Source of the DNA: D2472 sp964444385
GTDB lineage: Bacteria > Pseudomonadota > Gammaproteobacteria > Magnimaribacterales > D2472
Direction of reading: 5' to 3'
NCBI GenBank assembly: GCA_964444385.1
Contig: CAYUHD010000010.1
Span: forward strand, 1 to 30,746
DNA: 30,746 nucleotides
This document shows positions 1 to 8,733 of this stretch, piece by piece. How positions within the stretch are numbered: position 1 is the stretch's first letter; each line of letters opens with the position of its first letter. Position numbers and translations under genes: made by a program. The notes under the pieces are model-generated. The model had not been told where the DNA came from. It saw nothing but the letters and a program-made list of their open reading frames with translations, and made no database searches.

Positions 1-300
1 ACCATTGATCCAGAAAATGATTCAGCAGATCAGGTTGATGAATATGCAAAAGCGTTTAACTCAAGTTTTGTTGGAGCCAGAGGAAATAGGTCGACTTTGC
101 TTAGCATGGCAACACAGTTCAATGTTATGGTTATAGAGCCTCCAAGAAATCAGAATGAGGACCATATAGAGCATTTTGAAAACCATTCTAATAACATCTT
201 AATGGTAAATCCTGAGGCTAAATATGTAGGATTTTTTCGACCGCCCTTTGATGAAACAAGGCTTCTTTTAACTTATCAGTCTTTGGTGGCGGGGCGCTAA
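1..300 (+). CDS. SCO1/SenC-family copper chaperone, C-terminal part (5' end outside window)
   Basis: Frame 1 is open from the first base to the TAA at 298-300, giving 99 residues of a protein that starts before the window. The fragment has the C-terminal half of the SCO1/SenC thioredoxin-like fold: an opening resembling the family's SVDPERDT...Y...F segment (here TIDPENDSADQVDEYAKAF), a D-H-I-E-H-F-E-N-H-S stretch where the conserved copper-ligand histidine normally sits in DHS, and the typical end YVGFFRPPF. The CxxxC copper motif would lie upstream, outside the window. SCO proteins deliver copper to the CuA site of cytochrome c oxidase in the periplasm. The stop codon overlaps the stop of the convergent phosphatase gene. 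The first ATG or TTG inside the fragment is not the true start. Confidence 0.82.
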   Translation, partial: TIDPENDSADQVDEYAKAFNSSFVGARGNRSTLLSMATQFNVMVIEPPRNQNEDHIEHFENHSNNILMVNPEAKYVGFFRPPFDETRLLLTYQSLVAGR

Positions 301-1175
301 GCCTCAAGAAGAAAACTTTTTAATTTTTGAATTTCTTCTTCTGAAATTTCCAAACCCTCTCTAATATATTTTTCAATGGAACCATATTGATCTTCAGCAG
401 TCTTAAGAGCGGCTTCAAGGTATTCTCTTTCAACCCCAAGCAAAGGCCTTAAAAGCTCACCGTCTGTTTGATAAAGGCTCATGAGCTCTATTTCTGAAAT
501 CATGTCTTCAATTCTGTCCGCCGTATATTCATTTGTTTTCATATAGTCTTTAATAGCATCCTCTTTAGACACCCCAATTGCTATTAATGTAATTGCAGCA
601 GCAAAACCGGCTCTATCTTTCCCAGCCGTGCAGTGAAACAAAGTAGGTTTTTGTTCTCTAGCCAGGTCTTTTAAAAACTTACTATATATATGACCATAGT
701 TATTTATGAATTCCTCATTAGCCTCAATTAAAAAACTCTTAACATCTCGGTCTGTTTCGCCTTTTAAAATAGCCTCAATTTTTGCTCTCATGGCACCATC
801 TACTTCTATTGGCATTTCTACATAATCTATGTCTTGAGGAATTTTATCGGGATCTTCATTTTTCTCAGATTTAGATCTAAAATCAACTATTCTTTTAATA
901 CCAAGATTAACCAAATAATTTTGATCTGCCTCTGATATGTCACTCAATTTATCAGAACGAAATAAAACCCCCCATTTAACAGATTTGCCACCAAGCGTTT
1001 TGTAACCGCCAAGCTCTCTTGTGTTATATGAGCCATCCATTGGTAGCAATCTATGTTCCTCGCCCTGAAGAGCTCTGTTATTTTTATGAAGAGGCCTATC
1101 CATTAAATCTATTGTTTCTGAGCATTGTGTCAGTACTAAGCAAAGGAAGAAAATTCCTGCTTTTTTATACATCAA
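297..1175 (-). CDS. Lipoprotein tyrosine phosphatase (Y_phosphatase3-like)
   Basis: 292 residues. The N-terminus is a lipoprotein signal: hydrophobic stretch, then a lipobox LTQC with the lipidated Cys at residue 18. The catalytic loop HCTAGKDRAG (181-190) carries nucleophile Cys182 and Arg188 in the HCxxGKDR form of the MptpB/Y_phosphatase3 family. Other family marks are an NTRELGGY segment (51-58), LFRSDKL (71-77) and VDFRS (97-101), which holds the usual Asp-x-Arg. The enzyme probably removes phosphate from phosphotyrosine or another small phosphoester at the periplasmic face of a membrane; the substrate cannot be read from sequence. It is the last gene of the pckA-gshA-oxidoreductase operon and overlaps the gene before it by 11 bases. 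Start: either of the two adjacent ATGs works. Confidence 0.8.
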   Translation of the reverse strand: MMYKKAGIFFLCLVLTQCSETIDLMDRPLHKNNRALQGEEHRLLPMDGSYNTRELGGYKTLGGKSVKWGVLFRSDKLSDISEADQNYLVNLGIKRIVDFRSKSEKNEDPDKIPQDIDYVEMPIEVDGAMRAKIEAILKGETDRDVKSFLIEANEEFINNYGHIYSKFLKDLAREQKPTLFHCTAGKDRAGFAAAITLIAIGVSKEDAIKDYMKTNEYTADRIEDMISEIELMSLYQTDGELLRPLLGVEREYLEAALKTAEDQYGSIEKYIREGLEISEEEIQKLKSFLLEA

Positions 1176-2163
1176 TAATTACCTTTCCTTTAGCCTTTCT
1201 ATCTTTCAAATGTGCAATAGCTGCAGCCGATTCTTCAAGTGAGAATCTATCAGATATTTCAGGGTTAATTTTGCCTGCGGTATATAAATCGAATAGTTCT
1301 TGAAAATTTTTCTCATTTTCAGCTGGAAACATTGTTGTCCAGGCGCCCCAAAAAACTCCAACTATTTGACATCCCTTTAAAAGCGTTAGGTTTAGAGGTG
1401 GTTTTGGGATTTCTCCTGTAGCAAAACCAATTACAAGGAACCTTCCCTCCCACGCCATGGCTCTAAGAGCCGGCTCACTAAAAGACCCCCCAACCGGATC
1501 ATAAACAACATTAGCTCCCAGTCCGCCAGTGAGCTCTTTGATTTTATTAGCAAGCTCTTTTTGCTGATCTCGATCTAAGTCGCCAGATGGATATACAAAA
1601 GCCTCATCTGCCCCATGTTCCAAACAAGTTTTAATTTTTTCCTCAGATGAAGCGGCAGCAATTACCCTGGCTCCCATTGCCTTTCCAATCTCAACAGCAC
1701 TTAGCCCAACACCCCCCGCAGCCCCTAACACTAATAATGTTTCTCCGGATTTAAGGTCTGCCCTTTGCTTTAAAGCATATAGGGAGGTTGCGTAAGCCAT
1801 TGGAAGGGCAGCCGCCACAGGAAAGTCCATATTTTTTGGGATTAAGTTTACTCTTGCTGCTTCAACAACAAGCTTCTCAGCAAAACAGCCAATACCAGCC
1901 ATTACAAAAACATGGTCGCCTACTTTACAAGACTCAACACTTTCACCAATTTCTGCTATGACTCCTGAGCATTCTGCCCCAGGGATAAAAGGCATAGGTG
2001 GTTGCAACTGATATAGACCTTGAACCATAAGGACGTCAGGAAAATTAACACTAGCAGCTTTAATTTCTACTAATACTTCTCCAGCACCAGGCCTTGGATC
2101 ATCCACATCACTAAAAATTAATTTTTCTGGACCCGCTAATTCTACACATTGCAATGCTTTCAT
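1165..2163 (-). CDS. NADPH:quinone oxidoreductase-like protein (zinc-free MDR family)
   Basis: 332 residues, the usual length for the quinone oxidoreductase branch of the medium-chain dehydrogenase/reductase family. The N-terminal GroES-like domain has NFPDVLMVQGLYQLQPPMPF and PGAECSGVIAEIGE, typical of this branch. The Rossmann domain has the dinucleotide motif GAAGGVGLSAVEIGKAMGA near residues 147-165. The zinc-binding cysteines and histidine of alcohol dehydrogenases are not evident, so it should be a zinc-free NAD(P)H-dependent reductase of quinones or enones in the cytoplasm. It lies 8 bases after gshA and overlaps the phosphatase start, so it is cotranscribed. Sharing an operon with glutathione synthesis suggests a role in electrophile or redox defence (inference). 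Substrate unknown. Confidence 0.85.
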   Translation of the reverse strand: MKALQCVELAGPEKLIFSDVDDPRPGAGEVLVEIKAASVNFPDVLMVQGLYQLQPPMPFIPGAECSGVIAEIGESVESCKVGDHVFVMAGIGCFAEKLVVEAARVNLIPKNMDFPVAAALPMAYATSLYALKQRADLKSGETLLVLGAAGGVGLSAVEIGKAMGARVIAAASSEEKIKTCLEHGADEAFVYPSGDLDRDQQKELANKIKELTGGLGANVVYDPVGGSFSEPALRAMAWEGRFLVIGFATGEIPKPPLNLTLLKGCQIVGVFWGAWTTMFPAENEKNFQELFDLYTAGKINPEISDRFSLEESAAAIAHLKDRKAKGKVIIDV

Positions 2164-2171
2164 TTTTCTTC

Positions 2172-3704
2172 CTAAATTTTTGAATTATATAATTCTACAT
2201 ATTTATTAATGTCCATGCCCGCGTTTTCTTGAAGATTCTTTAAATCTTTTAACGAGGTCTCAGCAGCACTAATGAGCTCCGAAAAATCTTGATTGCTAGT
2301 TAATTTATACTCCTCTGCAATTTTTTTGCTTTGGGCAAGACCATAGTCTTGAAATGAAAGATTTTGAGATTTTATTTCATTCATTATTTTTTCACCAGGA
2401 AGGAAATCAGCATTCATTTCAGAGTTAAAGGCCCCTAAATAACCTTCTGAATATTCATCTAGCGCCTTTGCAGTCTGTTCTAATTCTGCATGGAAGGTTG
2501 CTTTTAATTCTAACAGCGGAATTTGTACTCCATTGCGAATTAATTTAAGATCTTTCGATCTCCCATTTCTAACAACAGTTTTTTGATTGGTTTTAATTTC
2601 TTCAATCTCTTCATCAGACGCTAAAGGGCTCTCAGAAATTAAAGAGTGAATTATATAAATATCCAAAAGCTTTATTTTATTTTCATCAATACCTTCAGGA
2701 ATGAAGGGATTAATATCAATACCTCTTAACTCCAAATATTCTATCCCCTCCTTTTTTAAGAGTGTTGCAGGACGCGATCCGCTCGGACCAGATCTTTTAG
2801 GTCGAACAATGTCATATAGCTCATTCTCAATTTGTAGAATGCCGGTAGATATTTGCTGTGGGAGCCCGTTTTTATCAAGTAACCCTATATCTTTAAATTC
2901 TTTAATTGGAGTTTTAATACCCCTCACTATTGCATCTAAAAATTCATCTAAGTTGTTGTAGCTAATTTTTAAAGAGTCTTGAATGCTGCTTTGGTAGCCA
3001 ACATCACTCATTCTAAGAGATGTTGCATTAGGTAAAAATAAATCGTTTGTATGATGCTTTTTAAGAGAATGCTCTCTGTTCAATAAGTATGATTCATGTG
3101 CGATGGGAGAGGCGCCTAATCGCTCTAATAAAAACCAAAAATTTCTTTTAATGTTTCTAATCATTCCAAGATATTTCTTATTAATAAAGTCTTGATTTGG
3201 GTCGCTATTCAACACACTCCATGAATCTTTAGATAAAGAAAAATTGTAGTGAATTCCTGATACGCACTGCATGATAGATCCGTATCTTAGCCTTAATCCT
3301 TTTCTATAAATATGCTTCAGCATTCCGCTATTGCTTTCACCATACTCGGCTATCCTGATTTCTTTTTCATTTTGAAATGCACATGGCATAGAGAAATTCC
3401 ACAGTAATTCTTCTCCCATTTTGCTATAAAGAAATTTATGAAGAAGGCTGAGGTGATCAAAAAGTTCTTCAGCAGATTCAAAAGTTGGAGTCACAAGCTC
3501 TACAAGAGCTTCAGCAAAATCTGTAGTGATGTCTTTGCTTGTGAGGGGGGACCCTAAATTTTCAGGATGATTTTTTTGGGAAATATTTCCTTTTGAAGTA
3601 ACTCGCAAAGATTCTCTTTCAATACCTCGATGAATTTTTAGATTCCTAAAGAATCCTTTTTTTTGATGAGCTTTTAAAGAGCTCTTAAACGCATTTGTAG
3701 TCAT
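2172..3704 (-). CDS. gshA: Glutamate--cysteine ligase
   Basis: 510 residues, close to the roughly 518 of the E. coli enzyme and of the same class (GshA type 1). It joins glutamate and cysteine with ATP in the first, rate-limiting step of glutathione synthesis in the cytoplasm. Visible family marks are GIERESLRV (about 27-35), which supplies a metal and substrate glutamate, SGIHYNFSL (about 149-157), SLRMSDVGYQS (about 230-240) and YLELRGIDINPF (about 323-334). It starts 9 bases after pckA and ends 8 bases before the oxidoreductase gene, so it sits inside a four-gene operon. gshB is not in the window. No gene-specific regulatory site is evident. Confidence 0.95.
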   Translation of the reverse strand: MTTNAFKSSLKAHQKKGFFRNLKIHRGIERESLRVTSKGNISQKNHPENLGSPLTSKDITTDFAEALVELVTPTFESAEELFDHLSLLHKFLYSKMGEELLWNFSMPCAFQNEKEIRIAEYGESNSGMLKHIYRKGLRLRYGSIMQCVSGIHYNFSLSKDSWSVLNSDPNQDFINKKYLGMIRNIKRNFWFLLERLGASPIAHESYLLNREHSLKKHHTNDLFLPNATSLRMSDVGYQSSIQDSLKISYNNLDEFLDAIVRGIKTPIKEFKDIGLLDKNGLPQQISTGILQIENELYDIVRPKRSGPSGSRPATLLKKEGIEYLELRGIDINPFIPEGIDENKIKLLDIYIIHSLISESPLASDEEIEEIKTNQKTVVRNGRSKDLKLIRNGVQIPLLELKATFHAELEQTAKALDEYSEGYLGAFNSEMNADFLPGEKIMNEIKSQNLSFQDYGLAQSKKIAEEYKLTSNQDFSELISAAETSLKDLKNLQENAGMDINKYVELYNSKI

Positions 3705-3713
3705 GAATTAGGG

Positions 3714-5255
3714 CTAAATTGATGGGCCCGCCGCAACTATTGCTTTACTTACAGAGAATTTTTTAAAATTCTCTTGGAACTGCTGGATAAGATTTTTGAG
3801 ATATTGATCATATTGCTCATTATCTGACCAAGTTTTTTCGGGAGTCAAAATCTTTGAATCAACCCCATCAACTTCAACAGGCACTTCTAAATTAAGCCCA
3901 TCAATGTGACAGGTTTCAACGTCGTTTAATTCGCCATTTTGAATTGCGTTTACTATTCTTCTTGTTGTTGGAATATCAAACCTTGATCCAACACCATGAG
4001 GGCCCCCGGTCCACCCGGTGTTTACTAGAAAAACTTTGGAATTAAAGGATTCAATTCTTTTCATTAAAAGGTCTGCATATACACCTGCTGGTCTAGGAAA
4101 GAATGGCGCTCCAAAACAAGTAGAAAATGTAGTTCCTATTGACTCGGTTGAGCCGACCTCGGTAGATCCGACTTTTGCAGTGTAACCGCTTAAAAAATGA
4201 TAGGCTGCAGCTTCTTTGGAAAGGATTGAAACAGGAGGAATTACCCCTGTTAAATCACATGTTAAAAATATTACTGTTTCTGGTTCTCCTGCAGAATTTG
4301 ATTCAATGGCATCATCAATATGTGAGCGAGGATAACAACAACGCCCATTTTCTGATAACGAGGTATTTGAATAGTCAGGAGCACCTTCTTCATCTAAGAA
4401 AACATTTTCAATTATACTGCCATGCTTAATAGCTTTCCAAATAACAGGTTCGTTTTTTTTTGAAAGATCAATAGTTTTTGCATAGCAACCCCCCTCAAAA
4501 TTAAAGACAGTTCCTTCACCCCAACCATGTTCATCATCTCCAATAAGTGAGCATGTTGGATCAGCAGAAAGAGTTGTTTTCCCAGTTCCAGACAGACCAA
4601 AGAATAAAGATACTTTTCCATCTTTGTTTACATTTGAGGAACAATGCATTGGCAGCACGTCTTTTTCAGGCATTAAAAAATTCTGAACAGAAAACATAGA
4701 TTTCTTCATCTCGCCCGCATATTTCATTCCAGCAAGCAGCACCTTTCTTGCAGCAAAGTTAATGATTACACAGCCCTCTGAATTTGTGCCATCTTCTTCA
4801 GGAGAGCATTCATAGTTTAAGGCGCTCATTATTTGCCATTCTTTTTTAGCTTGCGGGTTAAATTCATCCGGACTAATGAAAATTAATTTTGAGAACATGC
4901 TGTGTGATGCACTTTCAGCTGTAACATTGACAGGTATATAGTGATCTTCATGAGCGCCAACATGGACTTTAGACAGATAACGATTTTTTTCAGCTAAATA
5001 AGCATCAACTTTATCCCAAAGAAGGGCGAATTTTTTAGCATCAAAGGGTTTGTTAATGTCACCCCAATCAATTAAGTGGGACGTGCTATCTTCTTGAACA
5101 ATAAACCTATCATTGGGGCTGCGACCTGTTCTAGCGCCAGTCTCCAGAGACAGAGCTCCATTACTTGCAATGACACCTTCGCCATTTTCAATTGCTACTT
5201 TAATAAGCCCTTCAGTATTTAATTCAAATGTTTCAGTCAATGTGCTTCTTTCCAT
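3714..5255 (-). CDS. pckA: Phosphoenolpyruvate carboxykinase (ATP)
   Basis: 513 residues, slightly shorter than the E. coli enzyme (540). It converts oxaloacetate plus ATP to phosphoenolpyruvate and CO2, the entry step of gluconeogenesis. The ATP-type family is shown by TGRSPNDRFIV near residue 43, the kinase-1a P-loop GLSGTGKTTLS near 221-231, kinase-2 GDDEHGWGEG near 238-247, and the adenine/metal region with TCFGAPFFPRP near 380-390. The upstream 170 bases hold unusually dense inverted and direct repeats, described separately, so this first gene of the pckA-gshA-oxidoreductase-phosphatase operon is probably controlled. No strong Shine-Dalgarno is visible before the ATG at 5255. Confidence 0.97.
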   Translation of the reverse strand: MERSTLTETFELNTEGLIKVAIENGEGVIASNGALSLETGARTGRSPNDRFIVQEDSTSHLIDWGDINKPFDAKKFALLWDKVDAYLAEKNRYLSKVHVGAHEDHYIPVNVTAESASHSMFSKLIFISPDEFNPQAKKEWQIMSALNYECSPEEDGTNSEGCVIINFAARKVLLAGMKYAGEMKKSMFSVQNFLMPEKDVLPMHCSSNVNKDGKVSLFFGLSGTGKTTLSADPTCSLIGDDEHGWGEGTVFNFEGGCYAKTIDLSKKNEPVIWKAIKHGSIIENVFLDEEGAPDYSNTSLSENGRCCYPRSHIDDAIESNSAGEPETVIFLTCDLTGVIPPVSILSKEAAAYHFLSGYTAKVGSTEVGSTESIGTTFSTCFGAPFFPRPAGVYADLLMKRIESFNSKVFLVNTGWTGGPHGVGSRFDIPTTRRIVNAIQNGELNDVETCHIDGLNLEVPVEVDGVDSKILTPEKTWSDNEQYDQYLKNLIQQFQENFKKFSVSKAIVAAGPSI

Positions 5256-5273
5256 AAAACTTATACTCTATCG

Positions 5274-5291
5274 ATTCTACAATATTCTACA
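5274..5291. promoter_or_regulatory. Tandem 8-bp repeat upstream of pckA
   Basis: ATTCTACA occurs at 5274-5281 and 5284-5291, exactly 10 bp apart, so both copies face the same side of the helix. A complementary TGTAG lies at 5323-5327. The site is 19-36 bases before the pckA start codon, a position compatible with a repressor or activator site. No regulator is named; see the CTACA cluster finding. Confidence 0.45.
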
Positions 5292-5340
5292 TCTGTCAGA
5301 GAAGTATAACTATAGATCTAAATGTAGTGGATTTGAAAAG

Positions 5341-5361
5341 ATTTGACAAAAATTGTCAAAT
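5341..5361. promoter_or_regulatory. Perfect 9-bp inverted repeat, probable operator/promoter element of pckA
   Basis: ATTTGACAA at 5341-5349 and its exact reverse complement at 5353-5361 are separated by AAA. On the minus strand the element contains a consensus -35 hexamer TTGACA (5359-5354). Seventeen bases downstream is TCAAAT (5336-5331), a 4/6 match to a -10 box. An operator laid over the pckA -35 region would explain the arrangement (inference). As an RNA hairpin it has no following U-tract, so a terminator is unlikely. Confidence 0.5.
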
Positions 5362-5403
5362 AAATAAAGAACATTTATTTTAAAGACTTTATAGAGGTTT
5401 TAA

Positions 5404-5422
5404 TTTGTAGTGACGCTACAAA
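5404..5422. promoter_or_regulatory. Inverted repeat TTTGTAG-N5-CTACAAA between dsbB and pckA
   Basis: Arms TTTGTAG (5404-5410) and CTACAAA (5416-5422) flank TGACG, immediately after the dsbB stop codon. The core TGTAGTGACGCTACA fits, with one mismatch, the consensus I recall for HexR sites in gammaproteobacteria (TGTARTNNNAYTACA). HexR controls central carbon genes, pckA among them in some species. The repeat lacks a U-tract in either direction, so it does not look like a dsbB terminator. It is about 150 bases from the pckA start. Confidence 0.4.
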
Positions 5423-5423
5423 A

Positions 5424-5927
5424 TTATGTTTTCGTTTTCCCTTTCAATAAGAATAAAAGATTATAAAAAAACAAGAAAATAAAGAAAATTAAAGCCCATT
5501 CAGCAAAATTAAAGATAAATCTCCATTCATACTCTGCACAATTACCATCTCCAAGAAGGACGGTTTGTATAACCTCAAAGAATGGCAGGGTGTCCATTAA
5601 AAAATCCATTGGTGGAGCACAAGCTGGAATTTGATCATTGGGAAGGTTTTGCAAATAAATTTGCCTTCCTGCAATTATACCCCCACCCAAAGAAAACAAA
5701 CTGGCCAAAAAAAGAAGCCCCTTTGTTAAAATTATGTGCAAATTAGGAATTAACATTAGTAGTCCACATAAAGCAATTAATGCAAACGACCATCTCTGAA
5801 GGATGCATAGAGGACAGGGATCGTAATAACCAATTACTTCAAAAATATAAGCACCAGCTATTAACCCCGCCCCTAGAAAAAAATTAACAAGCGGCGGCAG
5901 GAGTAGAATTTTTTTTATTATGTTCAT
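5424..5927 (-). CDS. dsbB: Disulfide bond formation protein B
   Basis: 167 residues with four hydrophobic membrane segments (about 13-31, 45-61, 68-88 and 140-160). DsbB reoxidises periplasmic DsbA and passes the electrons to ubiquinone in the inner membrane. Both redox pairs are present: Cys38 and Cys41 in YDPCPLCILQRW, and Cys103 with Cys130 in the second periplasmic loop (PACAPPMDF and GDGNCAEYEW). The arginine after the first pair (Arg45), known to matter for quinone interaction, is kept. Its partner dsbA lies 9 kb away in this window. It is transcribed divergently from polA with an 82-base AT-rich spacer. Confidence 0.93.
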   Translation of the reverse strand: MNIIKKILLLPPLVNFFLGAGLIAGAYIFEVIGYYDPCPLCILQRWSFALIALCGLLMLIPNLHIILTKGLLFLASLFSLGGGIIAGRQIYLQNLPNDQIPACAPPMDFLMDTLPFFEVIQTVLLGDGNCAEYEWRFIFNFAEWALIFFIFLFFYNLLFLLKGKTKT

Positions 5928-6009
5928 ATTTAAAAAAGAAGCATTAAATGCATGATGACCTTATATTATCCATAGCTTATATAAAAGCCTAATGACATAA
6001 TAAATTTTT

Positions 6010-8709
6010 ATGAACACACCTGCAAAAAAAGTTTTTTTGATAGATGGCTCTTCTTATTTATACAGAGCTTTTCATGCTATGCCCCCCTTAACAACATCAA
6101 CCGGGCTGCCAACAGGAGCTGTTAAGGGCGTTACCAATATGCTTCGCAATCTACGCAAAGAAAATCCAGACTCATATTACCTATCAATATTTGATGCTAA
6201 GGGAAAAAACTTTCGTCATGATATTTATAAAGACTACAAAGCTAATCGCCCACCGATGCCAGATGAGCTTAGAGAACAACTCTCGCCATTAAAAGAAATA
6301 TGTAATGCCATGGGAATGCCAGTGATTGAGATATCTGGTGTTGAGGCTGACGATGTAATTGCAACCCTTGCAGTAGAAGGTTCCAAAAAAGGCATTCCCA
6401 TGATTATTTCATCCCTGGACAAAGATTTAATGCAGCTTGTTGAAGATCCGCTAGTAAAGATGATGAATACAATGAATAATCAGATCTATGATGTAGCTGG
6501 AGTTGAAAAGAAATTTTGCGTTCATCCAACGCAAATAATTGATTATTTGGCTCTTGTTGGCGATACGTCTGACAATATCCCTGGTGTACCTAAAGTAGGG
6601 CCAAAAACAGCCGCTAAATGGTTAACAGAATTTAAAACACTTGACGGCATTATCAAAAATGCAGATTCATTGACTGGAGTTGTGGGACAGAATTTTAGAG
6701 ATTCAATTCCAGACTTAGATCGCAATGTTGAACTGGTGACTTTAAAAAAAGATGTAGATTTAAAAGTCTCTCTAGAGAATTTACTTGAAGCAAAAGAGAA
6801 TCAGGATGAATTAAATAAATTATTCATATCTCTTGAGTTTAAAACTTGGATTAAATCTTCTAAAAGCAAAAATAGCGACGAACCTGAGGCTCCAAAAGCA
6901 AAAAAAGAATATCAAACAGTTTTAACAAAAAAAGATTTAAAAGCTTGGGCCAATAAAATTAATAAGTGTGATGTATTTGCCATTGATACCGAAACCTCTT
7001 CTTTAGATACAATGACGGCAGACCTCATTGGGATTTCGCTGGCATGTGATGAAGGCGAGGGTTGCTATGTTCCTGTTAAACATTCATATGATGGTATGCC
7101 AAAACAGTTAACTCTCAGCTCAATTGAAAAAATTCTAGGCACAGCCATCTCAATAAACCAAAAGAAACTGGTTGGCCAAAATCTTAAATTTGATTTACCT
7201 ATGCTTAATAGACATGGCATTAAGGTTAGCGAATTTCTAGGAGACACCATGCTGATGTCATATGTTTTAAATAGCACAGGAACCAGGCATGGTTTAGATA
7301 GAATGGCAATGCATTACTTAAATTATGAGCCAATGAAATATGAGGAAGTTGTTGGTTCAGCCTCAAAGCAAATTAATTTTGCTCAAGTCGAGATCCCAAC
7401 CGCAACATTTTATGCTGTTGAAGATGCGGACATAACTTTGAGGCTATTTAACCATTTAAATGGAATGCTCAAAGATCAACCCAAGCTTGTTGACTTATTA
7501 AATTCGATTGAATATCCAATGCTTAGATCTCTCATTAGGGTTGAAACAAATGGTGCCAAGATTGATGCAAAAATGCTATCAAAATACTCCGATGAGCTAG
7601 CACTTAAGATTGAAGACTTATCTAAAACCGCATTCAAAATGGCTGGTGAAGAATTCAATATGGACTCCCCAAAACAACTTGTTGAGATTCTTTACAATAA
7701 GCTAGATTTGCCTGTTCTTAAGAAAACCCCTAAAGGTCAACCCTCAACAAACGAGGATACTCTTCAAAGATTGGCTGAAGAATATGACCTCCCAAAAATT
7801 ATTATTGAATATCGCGGCTTAGCGAAATTAAAATCTACATATACAGATAGTCTCATCAATATTCAGCATCCAATTACCAAAAGGATTCACACCTCTTATC
7901 AACAAGCCGTAACCTCAACCGGAAGATTGTCCTCAACCGAACCCAATCTTCAAAATATACCAATTAAGACTGCTGAAGGAAGAAAAATACGAGAGGCTTT
8001 TATAGCTGAGAAAAGCAATGTTTTGATTTCCGCGGATTACTCGCAAATTGAACTAAGAATCATGGCTCATTTATCTGGAGATAAAAATTTAACTCATGCA
8101 TTTAATAATAATATTGATGTGCATTCAGCAACTGCTTCAGAAATATTTAATATCTCGCTTGAAGATGTAACGCCAGATCATCGTAGAAGCGCTAAAGCAA
8201 TTAATTTTGGATTAATTTACGGAATGTCGGCCTTTGGACTTACAAGACAGCTAGGGATACCAAGGCATGAAGCACAAGCATATTTAGATACCTATTTTGA
8301 AAGATATACCGGCGTAAGAAAATATATGGATTCCACAAAGGAGCTGGCTAAGAAGAATCTTTTCGTTGAGACCATTCTAGGAAGAAAACTCCATGTAGCT
8401 TCTATTAATGATTCTAATGGATTAAGGCGTCAAGCAGCAGAAAGAGCTGCCATTAATGCTCCATTGCAGGGTTCCGCGGCTGACATCATTAAAAAGGCAA
8501 TGATTGATGTTGATCATTGGATTGGAGACAACAACCCAGACATAAAAATGATTATGCAGGTTCATGATGAGCTAATTTTTGAGGTTAATAAAGATTTTTC
8601 AGATCAAGCTAAAAAAGAAATTATTGGGCTGATGGAAAGCACTGTTAAATTAGATATTCCACTAATCGTTGATGCAAATCAGGGGGTTAATTGGAATGAA
8701 GCACATTGA
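6010..8709 (+). CDS. polA: DNA polymerase I
   Basis: 899 residues with all three domains. The 5' nuclease (1 to about 290) shows FLIDGSSYLYRAFHAMP, EADDVIATLA and GDTSDNIPGVPKVGPKTA. The 3'-5' proofreading domain looks active: exo I DTETSSLD (about 326-333), exo II in GQNLKFDLPML, and exo III in YAVEDADITLRL. The polymerase domain has motif A SADYSQIELR (about 673), motif B RRSAKAINFGLIYGMSAFGL (about 725-744), with Phe at the position that favours deoxy- over dideoxynucleotides, and motif C QVHDELIFEV (about 850). It repairs DNA and removes RNA primers. In many gammaproteobacteria engB is close to polA; here a four-gene export operon and coq4 lie between them. No clear Shine-Dalgarno precedes the start. 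Confidence 0.97.
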   Translation: MNTPAKKVFLIDGSSYLYRAFHAMPPLTTSTGLPTGAVKGVTNMLRNLRKENPDSYYLSIFDAKGKNFRHDIYKDYKANRPPMPDELREQLSPLKEICNAMGMPVIEISGVEADDVIATLAVEGSKKGIPMIISSLDKDLMQLVEDPLVKMMNTMNNQIYDVAGVEKKFCVHPTQIIDYLALVGDTSDNIPGVPKVGPKTAAKWLTEFKTLDGIIKNADSLTGVVGQNFRDSIPDLDRNVELVTLKKDVDLKVSLENLLEAKENQDELNKLFISLEFKTWIKSSKSKNSDEPEAPKAKKEYQTVLTKKDLKAWANKINKCDVFAIDTETSSLDTMTADLIGISLACDEGEGCYVPVKHSYDGMPKQLTLSSIEKILGTAISINQKKLVGQNLKFDLPMLNRHGIKVSEFLGDTMLMSYVLNSTGTRHGLDRMAMHYLNYEPMKYEEVVGSASKQINFAQVEIPTATFYAVEDADITLRLFNHLNGMLKDQPKLVDLLNSIEYPMLRSLIRVETNGAKIDAKMLSKYSDELALKIEDLSKTAFKMAGEEFNMDSPKQLVEILYNKLDLPVLKKTPKGQPSTNEDTLQRLAEEYDLPKIIIEYRGLAKLKSTYTDSLINIQHPITKRIHTSYQQAVTSTGRLSSTEPNLQNIPIKTAEGRKIREAFIAEKSNVLISADYSQIELRIMAHLSGDKNLTHAFNNNIDVHSATASEIFNISLEDVTPDHRRSAKAINFGLIYGMSAFGLTRQLGIPRHEAQAYLDTYFERYTGVRKYMDSTKELAKKNLFVETILGRKLHVASINDSNGLRRQAAERAAINAPLQGSAADIIKKAMIDVDHWIGDNNPDIKMIMQVHDELIFEVNKDFSDQAKKEIIGLMESTVKLDIPLIVDANQGVNWNEAH

Positions 8710-8733
8710 GGGTTGTTATACTTACTATTAAAG

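Noticed and set aside
4175..4621. Small ORFs inside pckA (both strands)
   Set aside because: They are shadows of a well-conserved gene, without ribosome-binding sites or recognisable products.
5404..5422. Terminator of dsbB
   Set aside because: The inverted repeat is next to the stop codon but has no U-tract in the direction of dsbB transcription.
8713..8733. TTG start for the membrane fusion protein
   Set aside because: ATG at 8734 gives a normal charged N-terminus before the membrane anchor; the extra residues are a hydrophobic, unconvincing lead.
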